Part shown: positions 15,001 to 25,520 of the stretch, in pieces
Numbering within the stretch: the first letter of the stretch is position 1
How the letters are laid out: every line of letters starts with the position of its first letter
Source: Antedon bifida
Lineage: Eukaryota > Echinodermata > Crinoidea > Comatulida > Antedonidae
Reading direction: 5' to 3'
NCBI GenBank assembly: GCA_963402885.1
Contig: OY727103.1
Location: forward strand, 7,540,501-7,604,500
DNA: 64,000 nucleotides
Program-made: the position numbers and the translations under genes
Notes under the pieces: model-generated
Told to the model about the DNA's origin: nothing
The model's database searches: none
The model's input: the letters and a program-made list of their open reading frames with translations, nothing else

Positions 15001-16915
15001 TTAATTCAATACACTTTTGTTGTTTGTAGTATTTCACCAAAAAAAAGCAATCTAGATTTGGTTAAAATGTGTACTTTAAACAAATATTTAAATGGAAATT
15101 ATTGACAGCGACGTCAAAAGGTCCTACAACATGAATAATATACATAAAACTGAAATGGTAAAATAGAATGTTGATCAGACAGAGACTAAACTCCTCCAGA
15201 CAGCACAGGTGAGCAATTAAAAAACATGTTGTTGTTGATATTGCTTTATTACTATAATTCAGACCTACATTAAGTGGAGCATGGTCACACTCATAGCAAA
15301 CATCACAGACATCACAATTAGCGAAAATATACATTTTTCAATGACAGTGAAAACTGTAAATTGAATTCTCCTACAAAATAGAAGCATGATGTGCTACCAG
15401 TGACCTTCAGTTATTCATAAAAGAGAACATTTTTTGTTGCCCAACAAGAAACATTTTTTTAAATTTTAGATTTCGTTATTAGCAAAAATTCAGATTTATT
15501 TTGTTAGTAAACTCCAAGAGACAAATCTAGCTTTTCAATTGATGAGCAATGATGGGAATCATAACAATATTATATGTAATAAGCAAAAAGGTATTTGGAA
15601 TTCTCAATGCAATTAAACGAAACAACTAGCAATTACCAATAAAATTGACCAATTAAATTCTTTTTACAGACAATTATGCTGGCTGTGTAGGCCCAACCAA
15701 TCTAATAGAATCTCGTTTTACCAGTCGTTAAAATAGATTTCCTTTAATTAAATAATTGACAGTAATTACATGCACTTAAAACAGCCTAATTTATTTAGGG
15801 TATGTTCACATTCATGGAGTTCATGCTTTAGTATGGCAAACAAGGTTATAATTAGCATCGTAACAGCAAAGTGTTCAGACTCGCAACCATCTGGTATGCA
15901 AGAATAAATTTGATTGGTTGTAGGAACATTGAGCATGACTTTCGTATCATAAGCATTGTTCACTAATCTTGTAACGTAAGTTGTCATAACAAACGAAAGA
16001 TCAGTGTGTCGTAAGAGGTGGCTTCCACTAATCTTTTTTTGGTACAGTATTATGGAGCTGCACAGCGTGTACGATACAAAAGCACACAGTACATAGGCAT
16101 GAACAGGCCCTTAAATAAGTTGAAAATGCATTTTAGATCTCATTAATGTTTTAATCACTTTGTTTTGATATCTCAATCTGTTTCATGTAACTTAACATGT
16201 TGTTTCTAAATAATACTAAAATATCCATAAAGCAGTCACATATAATTTTGAGTAAGTAAAATTGAATAGATAATATTATCAAGATGGATGTATTTTAAAA
16301 GTGTGTTCATTATTTTCTTAATTTCAACTAAAAAGAGCATTGAAACAGCAATGTCAGCAAGCCCCTGCTGAGGGTTCAATTGAACTGCCATTTTTATACT
16401 AGAAACTAGGAGAAGAAAAGTCACGGTAAATAGGTCTAATTAACCTGACTTTTCCTCTTTCATCGAAAAAAACATTTATCTATTTTTCTCTGCTTTAGTA
16501 TTGAGCACTTTTTTTATGCCTTGCATCAAGACAAAAACAAAGGTTATTATAAATTATAAAACTTAAAAATACACTGTAGAACACTTTGAGAGATATTCAG
16601 GGAACATTCCAATTGAGGGGACACTTTAAACTCAATGTGTCCTCTTACAAGGTTCTACTGTATATCATTTTGATATATAAGCCACCAGTTTGTGAAACGG
16701 TATGATAACTTTTAAGGTAGAAACATGTTTTTACCATCATCCTTGTTACTATTCAATCCACTACATAACATCTTTTCATCTCCAAACTTCTGCTGGAATA
16801 TCTGCAGAGCACGTGCAACATCTTTGACATGCATCAGCTTTTTAAGCTGCTCTTTGGTGAAACGGAATTGAGAATTGGATGCCATCATCTCATACGACTC
16901 CTGACTGGACATCAT
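1..16915 (-). CDS. P2B-type (PMCA-like) calcium ATPase homologue, predicted catalytically dead; 3' end outside the window
   Basis: Fifteen phase-compatible exons with GT/AG borders: 16735-16915, 14263-14448, 12664-12891, 11595-11717, 10717-10791, 7829-8182, 6681-6883, 5229-5513, 4669-4907, 4073-4304, 3766-3945, 2661-2828, 2125-2316, 479-692 and <1-143, giving 1001 codons. The start is the first of two ATGs at 16915; a tiny upstream ORF (ATG ATG AAC TAG) lies just before it. Order matches PMCA: cytosolic N-terminus, TM1 (exon 2), TM2 and A-domain (exons 3-5), a highly charged linker (exon 6), TM3-TM4 (exon 7), P- and N-domains (exons 8-12), TM5 (exon 13), TM6-TM7 (exon 14), TM8 (exon 15). TM9-10 and any calmodulin-binding tail lie off the left edge. 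Retained: KGA (616-618) and MLTGD (719-723). Lost: TGES is replaced by KTGV (223-226), PEGL by PRNQ with Arg435 for the Glu, DKTG by NKTG (Asn477), DPxR by NPVR (Asn697), TGDGxND by TGRRSKE (799-805), and the TM6 Asn/Asp by Tyr895/Asn899. No frameshift or stop is seen. Family membership is certain; loss of transport is inferred. Confidence 0.93.
779..905 (-). repeat. Probable non-LTR retrotransposon 3'-end remnant, antisense, in ATPase intron 14
   Basis: Read on the minus strand the stretch ends in an AATAAAG-type sequence followed by a short (AAAC)n tail, the usual look of LINE/SINE 3' ends. No coding part is visible. Family not assigned. Confidence 0.3.
1240..1440 (+). repeat. tRNA-derived SINE, copy 1
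   Basis: Contains a B-box-like GGGTTTGAATTCAAC near 1279, then a conserved core (TTTCCACCCAGGAGTACAAA at 1347-1366, then GGGTACC) and TTTTGCGCTGATTACTAGCT. The same order of blocks occurs at about 10215 and 59380, which identifies a dispersed family. This copy lies in the intron between ATPase exons 14 and 13 and is diverged. Confidence 0.6.
2840..3585. repeat. GAT/GGT-rich minisatellite in ATPase intron 11
   Basis: About 740 bp built from GATGATGGTGGTAGGT-like units with variable 3 bp expansions. Near 3310-3365 and 3446-3500 a non-simple block (GTTATTGATGTTGATGCTGG) recurs about 137 bp apart, so there is a longer period above the short one. The minus-strand ORF through it (poly-His) is a by-product of the repeat. 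Confidence 0.9.
5792..6109. mobile_element. 318 bp MITE, PIF/Harbinger-like, in the intron between ATPase exons 7 and 8
   Basis: Terminal inverted repeats start AGTGTGGTTCCCAC (left) and AGCGTGGTTCCCAC (right, reverse complement), and a second inverted block GCAACGTA lies inside both. The element is flanked by TTA on both sides (5789-5791, 6110-6112), the 3 bp TWA-type target duplication of PIF/Harbinger elements. No transposase ORF, so it would be non-autonomous. Superfamily assignment is inference from the TSD. Confidence 0.6.
10021..10200. repeat. Three degenerate tandem copies of a ~65 bp sequence
   Basis: Each copy runs poly-T, a GGCCC-like segment, AATTxAATxTTACTGGCCAA and GGTTTAAAACAAACCAT. 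The sequence resumes after SINE copy 2 (TTTTACTGGCCCGCATTG near 10549), so the SINE inserted into or beside this array. Confidence 0.55.
10215..10492 (+). repeat. tRNA-derived SINE, copy 2 (best preserved)
   Basis: Shows the B-box GGTTCGAATCC near 10235, then a CTCTCGCCGCATTGCTTGTA block, the CTCTCCACCCAGGTGTATAA core, GCGCTGATTACTAGCTGCAT, TATGCGCTATATAAGAATGA, and a (TTA)n tail ending near 10490. A clear A box is not seen, so the 5' end is uncertain. It lies in the intron between ATPase exons 6 and 5. Confidence 0.75.
11085..11660 (-). repeat. Degenerate tandem array derived from the 3' half and donor site of ATPase exon 4
   Basis: Read on the minus strand, the functional copy (exon 4, after about 11656) runs ACTGCCCCTTTAAAG, GTGAAGATGAAAAAGAAAG, TATGCAG|GTAAGC, TTTAAAAA. 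Diverged versions of the same order follow downstream in intron 4: CCCCTTTAAGG near 11565, CCCTTTAAAG near 11500, GGCCCTTTGAAG near 11275 with ATGCAAGTAAGCTATG near 11225, and CCCTTTTAATG near 11200. Some keep the splice-donor-like segment. A 115 bp hairpin element interrupts the array. Confidence 0.6.
11331..11445 (-). mobile_element. 115 bp hairpin element with a hammerhead-ribozyme-like core
   Basis: Ends are near-perfect inverted repeats: TGTTGATATAAAGTTTGCG (11331-11349) against CGCAAACTTCATATCAACA (11427-11445). On the minus strand the interior reads GTGAGGACGATC, loop, GATCGAAACGTCAAG, resembling the CUGANGA / helix II / GAAAC order of a type I hammerhead. The first C of CUGANGA is G here and the helix II register is off by one, so it is probably a degenerate ribozyme, as in Penelope-like elements or retrozymes (known association; assignment inferred). 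Confidence 0.45.
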
Positions 16916-17504
16916 CTTGCAACTAGTTCATCATATTCTGACAGTAATTGTCAGTGGCATCAAACCATTGTTATTGACGCTACTAAAAGATAAAAAAATG
17001 ATATATAATCTAAACTGAAACAATTGTGTTCCACAAAAAGAGGTCTTTAAAGAAATAATGCATGAAGATTGTAAGTGAAAAATGGAAGCCTTGCAATAAT
17101 CATTTCTGTTTTGGTATATAAAGATTTATTTTATACTGTGTATTATTATTTGGGCTGAAAATAAAAAACATGATTCAATTATATAACTGCATACAATGCA
17201 ATTCAAGAACTTGTTAATTGTCATGAAGTATCAGTATTATTTACTCAAACCAGAAATATTAAAGCAAGCATAATCAAAATGTCTCAATCATATACAGTAT
17301 AGCAATTTGAACCTCTTCTCCTAATTGCAACCATGTTTGAACTTTTAAATTTGTATTTGACCTCATATGTCATAGGTTCCAATTAAATCTTTGATCAGTG
17401 ATTAATTCATCAGTAATTAATGTTACAGCAAATGTTAAAATAAAGTGCTGAACTTAATAGTATATCCAATTTAATGTGCACATTGTAATTTTTGAAATTG
17501 GTGG

Positions 17505-17600
17505 AGTAAGGGGGATGTGGTACAAGTGGTAATTCCACCTGCCACTAACCTACAGTATCCTATGCAGGCTGGATTTGACCCACTAGATGGTAGTAGTAGT
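17505..17600 (+). repeat. Weak tRNA-like / SINE-like stretch
   Basis: GGATGTGGTACAAGTGGTAA followed 45-50 bp later by GCTGGATTTGACCC resembles an A box and degenerate B box, then a (GTAGTAGTGG) simple stretch. No clover-leaf can be drawn. Confidence 0.25.
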
Positions 17601-18047
17601 GGTAGTTGAGAAAATACAAAACAGTATAGGCCCAGATATCCTAACATTGTTCCTGTGTGGATGCTGTGTTAAAATTAGACTGGCTGGAGGGCTTTAAATT
17701 AACTTTTAGGCCTGGGTGCATGCCCTTGAAGGCCGGTGCCCCTGCCCACATCCATAGGCTCATGGCATATACTGCCCATACTAGGGATTTATTTACAATA
17801 AACAACACCATAATAACATTATACTATATTGAGCAAACTATTCACGATTAGAAGAAGACATTGATAATGAAACAACGTAACGGGAAGTACTTCAAAGACC
17901 ACAAAGTAATCCTATCCCATAATAGCAGAACCCAGTATTTAAAGATCATGTATCACAGCTCCTGGACTTACTCACACTGTTTTTGTCAAATAATTTTCTG
18001 AAATCATATCATTTTCATTTAATTATTTTATTTTACTCTTTCGAAAG

Positions 18048-18130
18048 ATGCATTGGGATCTTTACAGTGCAAACGAGCCAGCGTGTACACTGGATCTCCA
18101 GTTTAAGACCTTTTAGTCAAGAAAACTTGT
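18048..18130 (+). repeat. Dispersed repeat fragment, copy a
   Basis: GATCTTTACAGTGCAAACGA, GCCAGCGTGTACACTGGATC and a TTTAAGACC segment. The same blocks, diverged, occur at 21790-21845. Family not identified. Confidence 0.45.
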
Positions 18131-18259
18131 TCTACCTATTTTTTAGGAAAGCCTTGAATTGAACTGTGCCGATTGTATGGCTGCAGTTGGCGGTGCCCAT
18201 TAGCTGCTCAGCATTGGCTCTGTAGTTGAAAGAATTCGGATTCCTTAAAATACATATGT

Positions 18260-18602
18260 ATGATTTGTTCTAATTTTAGTTGGAAAATCTACAAAATTAG
18301 CTCAGCTACCTTCTATAAATCTATACATTACAAAATATTTTCTAGGATAGATTCTTTAATTGGTTCTCGCACTGAACTGAACTCCTTCCTTCCACAAACC
18401 ATTAAACTTTTTAACAATATTACAAACGATGAAAATTATAAGTAAAATATACTGTAAATAGATATGCTTTTTATTGTTTTTATATATATCAAATATGTTT
18501 ATTATTGTAATGTGTTTAAATTATTGTTCTGTAATTTTTAATGCAAGCAATGGAATTTCCAGAAATGGATGAGAATAAAATTTGAATCTTGAATCTTCTG
18601 TG
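18260..18602 (+). mobile_element. LINE remnant: C-terminal RT-region peptide plus 3' tail
   Basis: An open stretch ending at 18445 encodes a peptide whose last part (RTELNSFLPQTIKLFNNI) fits the NSFxPxxIxLxN motif found at the end of many non-LTR retrotransposon ORF2 proteins. About 140 bp later the sequence ends in GAATAAAATTTGAATCTTGA, an AATAAA-like signal plus a short direct repeat, as in CR1/L2-type 3' ends. Only the 3' end is present (5' truncated). Confidence 0.5.
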
Positions 18603-18899
18603 AAGTGAGTGGATGTGGTCATCAAGAAATTAACCAAATGTCATGTAATGAAAAACATGGTTGTAATTTAAATTCTAGGAAAGCAATTAAAGGAAGGATC
18701 TTAATCATTATTTTACATTTGTTCATTGTTTTGTCAGCTAATTGTACTACGAAAATGTCAATTAATTTTTTTACTGCAGTTACCACAATTTACTACATTT
18801 TGTTTACAGATTTAATCTTTCTATGCTATTATAGCAATTTGTTTAGGGTATGCATACATACTGTTTATTGCAGCCATTGACTGACTGCATAAAATAGTC

Positions 18900-19294
18900 T
18901 TAAACAATTTATGTAATAAATAGAAAATGTCAGTAGTTTTGTATGCGTCGTGTCAAACAGTGTTTTGTGGCATTTTACGACATGTTGAGTTTTACACAAA
19001 CCCAAAAGTAGGGACTTTGGAAATGTGGGCCATTGATTTGTCCATAATTTTTGTGTTTTGCCAGGGATTTACCATCATTTTCCACTGTTTGTACATGTAT
19101 TTCCATGATATTTCTTTTCTGTATGTCTGAGATTTAGCCGAATTTCTGTAATTAATGATTTAATGATTGATTGATGGATGTTCTATGTATGATGTAATTG
19201 TGAATGTTTTACCATATTTTCTGTCGAGGAAAACAATTTTTCCATGTACACTTTTTATATATGGAACGAATAAAGATTTGATTTGATTTGAGAT
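18900..19294 (+). mobile_element. LINE 3'-end remnant with (TTTGA)n tail
   Basis: Non-coding sequence ending GGAACGAATAAAGATTTGAT followed by repeated TTTGA, a typical microsatellite tail of CR1/L2-like elements. No conserved protein is visible; the small ORF at 18927-19130 is not recognised. Confidence 0.4.
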
Positions 19295-20639
19295 CCTGCA
19301 ATTAAAGTTTGTCATATTATATTACGTTATTTTGTGTTATTGTTTAAACAGATATTGCTTGCTTCTATATACAGTACAACATTTAATAACATTTTAGATC
19401 CTCCTCCTCATGTGATTGTGCCTACTGTATGTAATATAATTAAATATCACATGTATGCTTAATTTGAAATCCCAAACAATGAATAACACATTAATAGCAA
19501 GTGTCTTTCAATATCCACAGTTCTAATAGGAAATTATTAAACTTTAGCCTACATGACCTTCACAATTGTTAAGGTCGTTAAAAAATCTGTCAAATTTTCG
19601 AAACAAGAAATAATTTTCAATATTCAATCTCAAATGACTAATAATATAACTACACCATAGCACGTCATACCAAGAAGCACAACATTTAGTGATGATGCCA
19701 GGAATTGGATTTCTCTTGAGCCTGTTTTTGCTGGGAGCAAATAACCGGTTTGAATGGAGTGTGTCAATTTGTTGTCCAATCCTATACCTAGCCAGCAGAA
19801 ACAAATTACTTTAATCCACTCTAGACTAGGCCATTTATTTTTCTTCAGTTGCTTATACTTTGCACATGCCCTATTTTGAGGAAAAAAGGACAAGAACTCC
19901 CTGTAAAAATCCTGGCTGAGGGCTTGATTGATAAATTGCTATAATGTTATTGTAAAATAATCATATTGGTTAATTATTTACAACAGAAATTAATGGTAAA
20001 TAATTATGAATATGTAATGAAAATTATATTTTTGTTAACTACAGTATTACAATGTACAATATAATACAGGAATGTAAAAAAATAAAAACCTTAGTGTAAA
20101 ATTTTATTTAGATTTTTTAAACTAATGAGTGATTGAGGCTATACACCTGCATTTTATAGCAAGAATGGCAGGATTCATTAATAGTGAAATATTCACTATC
20201 ATAACCTTTGACCTTTTAGTAAGAAAATTCAATAAACAGATTTAAGATGATGAATTTGCTGCTCAAATAGTGAGAGATATAATGAGATGTAAATTTATTC
20301 AAATAGCAAATCACATGTCAAATTACGTATATCAGAAGCAAAGAGATGGAGTAAAAAGCAAATCATTATGACCTGACCAAGTATAATCTCTCCCACACCA
20401 CCTACTGTGTATAAATTTAAGCCTAATTAAGAAAACTTTGGCAAATCCATTATTATTGCAATCCTGGGCAAATCCCACACACTAATTTTCACCAAATTTT
20501 TAAATCAGGCCTTTTGGACTATCTCAGTTATCATACCGGGTTGATTTGACGCTGAATACATTTGAGGTAAAAGGGGTAAAAATATTATACTGAAAATGAA
20601 TTAATTTTAAAAACGATGAGGAAATCTGTGAGAATAAGA

Positions 20640-20722
20640 AAAAGCTGTTCAAACTGAGGAGATTTGAACCTGGAACCTTTTGCTTGATATGCAAATATCC
20701 TACCATTGGACTGTTGAGCCTT
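20640..20722 (-). pseudogene. Degenerate tRNA-like sequence (tRNA-Cys-like?)
   Basis: On the minus strand: AATGGTAGGATATTTGCATA, then ATCAAGCAAAAGGTTCC and a good B box GGTTCAAATC. Spacing and the ATTTGC/ATCAAG context recall tRNA-Cys, but the acceptor stem does not pair and the anticodon arm is short. Most likely a tRNA pseudogene or a SINE head. Confidence 0.35.
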
Positions 20723-21654
20723 TTGGTAATGTTAAATTTGATAGCGACTCTTTAACACCTTTGGTATAAGTACGACAGAACAGCACTAGTTCTTGTACGG
20801 ATTGTACGCATGCGCAACAGACATCAAATTGATATGCCCACATATTCCATATTAATTCACGAAGCGGGATCTCTATACATAAATTACTCTTATATAATAT
20901 TAAATAGATTAATTGTTTATACAGTAGGCCTACAGTGTTTTTTTTAAGTAAGAAGGAAGGAAATAAATTCATAACGGAAAATGATAAAACAATATTGAAT
21001 TTATACAATGTATGTTGCATTTGAAAAAGGTTAAAGTGTGTTTTCTCATTTCACGTACAGCAACCATAGACATTTCTCTTTTGTTTTTATGATTCAGCTC
21101 TTATTCATGACTTCTCGCTTTAACTTTCTCAGAAAATGCAAAGGATGTCAATTTTTTAATTTTCTATTAGTCATTTCTTTATATTTTTTAGGATTTTATG
21201 TTTTGTAGTTTTGTCAATCAATGAAATGTGATTATCAATTTGGATTTTTCATGAGTCATAAAAAAAGTTTGAAGCAAATTTAGTGAATCATTAGTCTTAA
21301 TTCTTTATAAAAGTATCCAATTACCGATTCATAAATATGACCAAAAAAGATGCTCATATAATATTTATATTTCTTAATCCCTAAAATTGTTGACGTTTTG
21401 TAAAATATATTGCATATATATTACTTTAAAGACATTAAACCAGGTCATTTCTTGTCTTAATGTTCTATGGTAAGAGAAAAACAATGCACTACCGAACTCA
21501 TAGCTCTCATTGAATGTCCTCTCGTGGACGGCTTTAGGTCTAGCCTAGCTTAGTTTTTGGCCAAGCTGGTAAAGTAGTAACGTACGAACATTGTATGCTA
21601 GCTATAGGCCTAGCCTGACGTTTTCTTGTTTTTTCAAAATTCTGTCATTCATCA

Positions 21655-21722
21655 TGCCTAGAATCACAGATCCTAGGATCTTTTGAGAATCACAGATCCT
21701 AGGATCCTAGAATCACAGACCA
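21655..21722. repeat. Short tandem repeat built on the palindrome GATCCTAGGATC
   Basis: GAATCACAGATCCTAGGATC occurs twice at about a 31 bp step, with a partial copy (TAGAATCACAGAC) after and another (CTAGAATCACAG) before. Confidence 0.7.
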
Positions 21723-21784
21723 CAGCGTAAACATTAATTTTTTGGGGGGTATGTTAATTAATTAGACAGGTTTCAGACTAGAAA

Positions 21785-21850
21785 CTAGGTTTTTTAAAGT
21801 GCACATGAGCCAGATGTGTACACTGGACCTTTGTTTCATAGTCCTTATTC
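21785..21850 (+). repeat. Dispersed repeat fragment, copy b
   Basis: TTTAAAGTGCACATGAGCCA followed by GTGTACACTGGACC matches the block order of the fragment at 18048. Confidence 0.45.
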
Positions 21851-22394
21851 TGAGAAGACGCGTTCTAGCTCGGCCACTCACTCGCCTCAAAATTCTTTTA
21901 TGTTTTTGCAAAAAAATAAAAACAGAGAGAGGGGGAAGGGAAACACCACCACCAATGCCTTGGTACCACTGAAATACCACAGCATTGTGGTGTTTTTCCA
22001 GTAATTTTCCTTTGGATTTATACAGATACATTTATTTCTATACTCCGAGTTGACTTAAATGACTAAAGATGAATCACAGCATTCTTTTATATACTAAATA
22101 TAGTTTAGTCATCAAAATCGTTATTTACAATATTTAATGCCCTGAAATAACCTTTAAATAGCTTTACCTATTGAACTTGGAACATTAAAATTAATATGAG
22201 TCCAAATACATGCCAACAATTTAAAAAGGAAGACGATAAACAGAATAATTATCCTCAACCCGGTACATAACATCCTCTAGTAGAATGACAAAACAGAGCA
22301 CAGAAAATTGATTAAAAAAATTCAATAGTTGCTGGTGAAATTTGTTGGTGGAAATCTTTTCCATTTTATTTGTGATTCGTTTTATTGTGTTTCT

Positions 22395-23605
22395 AATTTT
22401 TGGTTATCCGCACTTGGCGGATAACCCCTTGTTATTGTCAGGATCTTTTTTTTTTTCTATATTCTTCTTTCTTTCCCAGAATTTTGTGTCACGTGTATCT
22501 CAAATTACTATCAACATTACATCGTATAACTTTGTCAGAAGATTGACCTCTAGCTGTAAAAGTGCAGGACATTTAGTTTTTTTACTTTAGAGTCGCGCAG
22601 CGTAAGTTACGCGCGATTTTATGAATTTCGCGTATTTAACATAGACTAAAAACCAAAAGTCATTTTGTAATGACACTTGATGAACATTTAAGTCATATCA
22701 AGGGCAAACTTTCTATGGATTAAAAATGGCATGTTTCAAAGAAAGTTACGCGCGCACGCGCGTTTAAAATTTCAAAATGCGAAAAATCAACTTCTAATCA
22801 ACTTTCTACGCATTTCATGTCATTTTGAGCACTTCAAAAATTCCCACGCACGCGCATTTATTTTACGCGCACGTGCGCATGTAGCGCAAAAACATACTTT
22901 TTTCACGTGATTTATGTTTTTCCAGCCTTTTCTAGTAATTTTACCAACTTTTAAACAATTTCGACTTAAAATTACGTTATACGAGCACGTCGAATTGGAT
23001 AATTTGCGCACGTTTTTTATCAAAAAGCTCAAAAAATCGTCAAAATTATGCTTTTTTTTAAACAGTCGTAGTTTCTAAACTAAACGGTGAAAGTTATTTT
23101 TATTACATATTCTGGAAGTTAATGAGTTGTAGATATCAAATCATACATTAATATTGCTAACAGGACATTGTGACGTCATCGTATGGCCACGCGAATATAA
23201 AATATAGGATATTTGTCTCTTTCGTTATTGCTCATCTCATTCAATGGAGCGCATCTCCACTTATCCGTATTCCATTTCTCCCCATTTTTTTACATTGTCT
23301 AGGTCAATCAATTACCTTTCGCATGATTCACCATTTTAAAAATTGTGATGACGTCATCATGTTCAAAAGCGTAAATAACTTTGATCACTTATTTTTACCT
23401 AAACGGCACTGTATGTAGTATGTATACAGTATATAGTGTATACTGTATATACTTAGACGTGACACAAAATAGAGAGCACACTGAAATTGTTTTAATGGCA
23501 TAATCGTTTTCCTGTTTGCAATATTCTAACGTATGACGTGCACGTGGCCTTTGCGCTGCGGATAACCTAACTCGTCCGTAGTGACGAGTTCAAATCTAGT
23601 TTAAT
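22395..23605. repeat. CpG-rich repeat-like segment bounded by GGTTATCCGC motifs
   Basis: GGTTATCCGCACTTGGCGGA occurs near 22401 and the inverted GCGCTGCGGATAACC near 23556. Between them are clusters of alternating CG/CA runs (for example ACGCGCGCACGCGCG near 22747 and ACGCGCACGTGCGC near 22863), very unlike the AT-rich surroundings, plus two TGACGTCA palindromes (about 23170 and 23349). Probably an old mobile element; ends are uncertain. Confidence 0.4.
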
Positions 23606-24056
23606 TATGTATTTGTGCCTGTTAATCATTGGTTGTCGTCCATGCCTTTACCTATAGCTTTTTTACTAGGATAGAAGGCTGATACTCAACTGGTGCCAAC
23701 TGCCTAACTCCATACTTCAATGTGGATGCTGCCATGAAAGTTTACTTCCCTTATTTTCCCTTTTCACTTGCGATTTGAGAGGTTTTTTTTTGCGCTTTAT
23801 AAATTAAAAACTATAAACCTAATAAACATCACCTTCAGTATGTCCCCTTTGGGCCTGTTCTGCTACATGACGTCGAATAAACAATTTATTTCAAAAATAT
23901 AAATTTTAGGATGACCACATTTTCTGCTAAGTTTCTGCTCACAAAAAATCTTTAAAATTTTTGAAAAAAAAAAACAAAAAACATTAACATTACCCAAAAT
24001 GCAATGCTACATCAGAAGGTCAAACTTACAAGGTAGTACAGCTGTCTAACCGTTAA

Positions 24057-24396
24057 AGATGTATTGTCCCCCAAAAACATGAAAAATGAAGATTAATTAA
24101 ATCAGACTTTGAATAGGTTATTTTTTAATTTTAATAAAGTTAATCACTTCCGTAGAAAAATAAAATAAAAAAAAATGTTTTCACTTTTAAAATAACAAAA
24201 TGGTTAAATTAAAAAAAAATCCAAAAATCCATTGGCTGGCAGCCAATTTGACCATTTTTTGCTTTAAATTTTTTCAGGTAAATACAATTTTTTTTAGATC
24301 GATTTTTGGTCAAAGTGGATAACTATTATGTGACATTAAAATTCCATATTCAATAAAAAAAATTGTAAAATAATTTTTCAGGGGGACAATACATCT
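24057..24396. mobile_element. 340 bp TTAA-flanked MITE, copy A
   Basis: Inverted termini AGATGTATTGTCCCCC and GGGGGACAATACATCT, flanked on both sides by TTAA (24053-24056 and 24397-24400). No ORF. Same family as 50740-51274, 60534-60912 and the degenerate copy at 26821. The TTAA duplication points to a piggyBac-type transposase, though the termini do not start with the common CCY. Confidence 0.85.
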
Positions 24397-25520
24397 TTAA
24401 CTTGTGTTTCAGCTAAAGTTGCACAGCAATAACTGGTTAAATGGCGTTATAAAACCAAATCATTTCGTTTTTTTGTTTTTAACCGTTATTTTCATGCTTC
24501 CATTTAACAGGTTATTGAAAATTTGTCCTGTTTCTGCTTTAAAAAAATTGGGGTTAATTTATCCACACTGTTATTACCGGTTATTTTTTTCACAGCAGAA
24601 ACAGGACCTTAGATACTAATACAAAAACAGGTGTTTTAGTCAGATAGAATGTCTAAAGTACTCATGGATGTTGCTACCTGGGAGAGGACATGTATACTTT
24701 CACATAAACAAAACACTTTGAGACATTTGGAAAACATTCCGGACATGATTCTCAAAACATTAATAAATAAGATCTAAGTGAAGATCTAAACCTAAAAGAG
24801 AACTTAATGTAAACTCATCACCGTGATCATCAGCATAAATGCAAAGTTAAATTAATATGTGCACTGATTTTGAGTATGTACAATAAAAACTCAGTACTGA
24901 ATTTGGTCTATAGCATGATAGAAGACATACTAATATAGGTGACATACATAATTTGTAAACATTTTGAAACATGACCACATGATAAAAAAAAAAATGAAGA
25001 CAACCTAAAAAAAAGAACCAGGGTTGCACAACCGACCACCCAAAATAATTCAAAGGTCAAATACAACATTTTGAACCCCCACAAATTTCTATTTATATTT
25101 CTCTTTTCACTCAACAATACAAACAGGCAAGGCCTAATCAGCAAAAAAGCAAAATGCAAAAAGTATGTATGACTGTCTGTTAATGAGCTATGAAAGTAAC
25201 TTGGTCTATGAAAATAACAATATGATCGACGTACTGTGTTATTTGGTTACGCTTTGCTCATATTTTGTCATCATTCATCTAAAAAAATGTCTTTCGTATC
25301 GTGATAAAGGCAAATTTTGTTCGGACAGTAGTTAAATTATGGTCATGTGTAAAATGTTTACACCTTTGTTTTCTTCTAACTGGCACTGGCACACTTCTAA
25401 GTAACAATTACTTAATATTACTTAACATTATATAATTTTAAATTAAGATGGCATAAGGGAACATAATACCAAATATACCACAGAATGTCTGAACCTCTAT
25501 TATTTTATATTAAAATATTC

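Noticed and set aside
15766-15987. Minus-strand ORF with several Cys residues in ATPase intron 1
   Set aside because: Exons 1 and 2 join in phase without it, no family similarity, and splice sites are not convincing.
1-16915. Idea that the ATPase is a decayed pseudogene
   Set aside because: All 15 exons keep frame, phase and splice consensus with no stop; motif losses are clean substitutions in otherwise conserved sequence. A pseudoenzyme fits better.
19544-19893. Overlapping minus-strand ORFs of 86-87 codons
   Set aside because: No recognised domain, no splice partners, AT-rich noise typical of the region.
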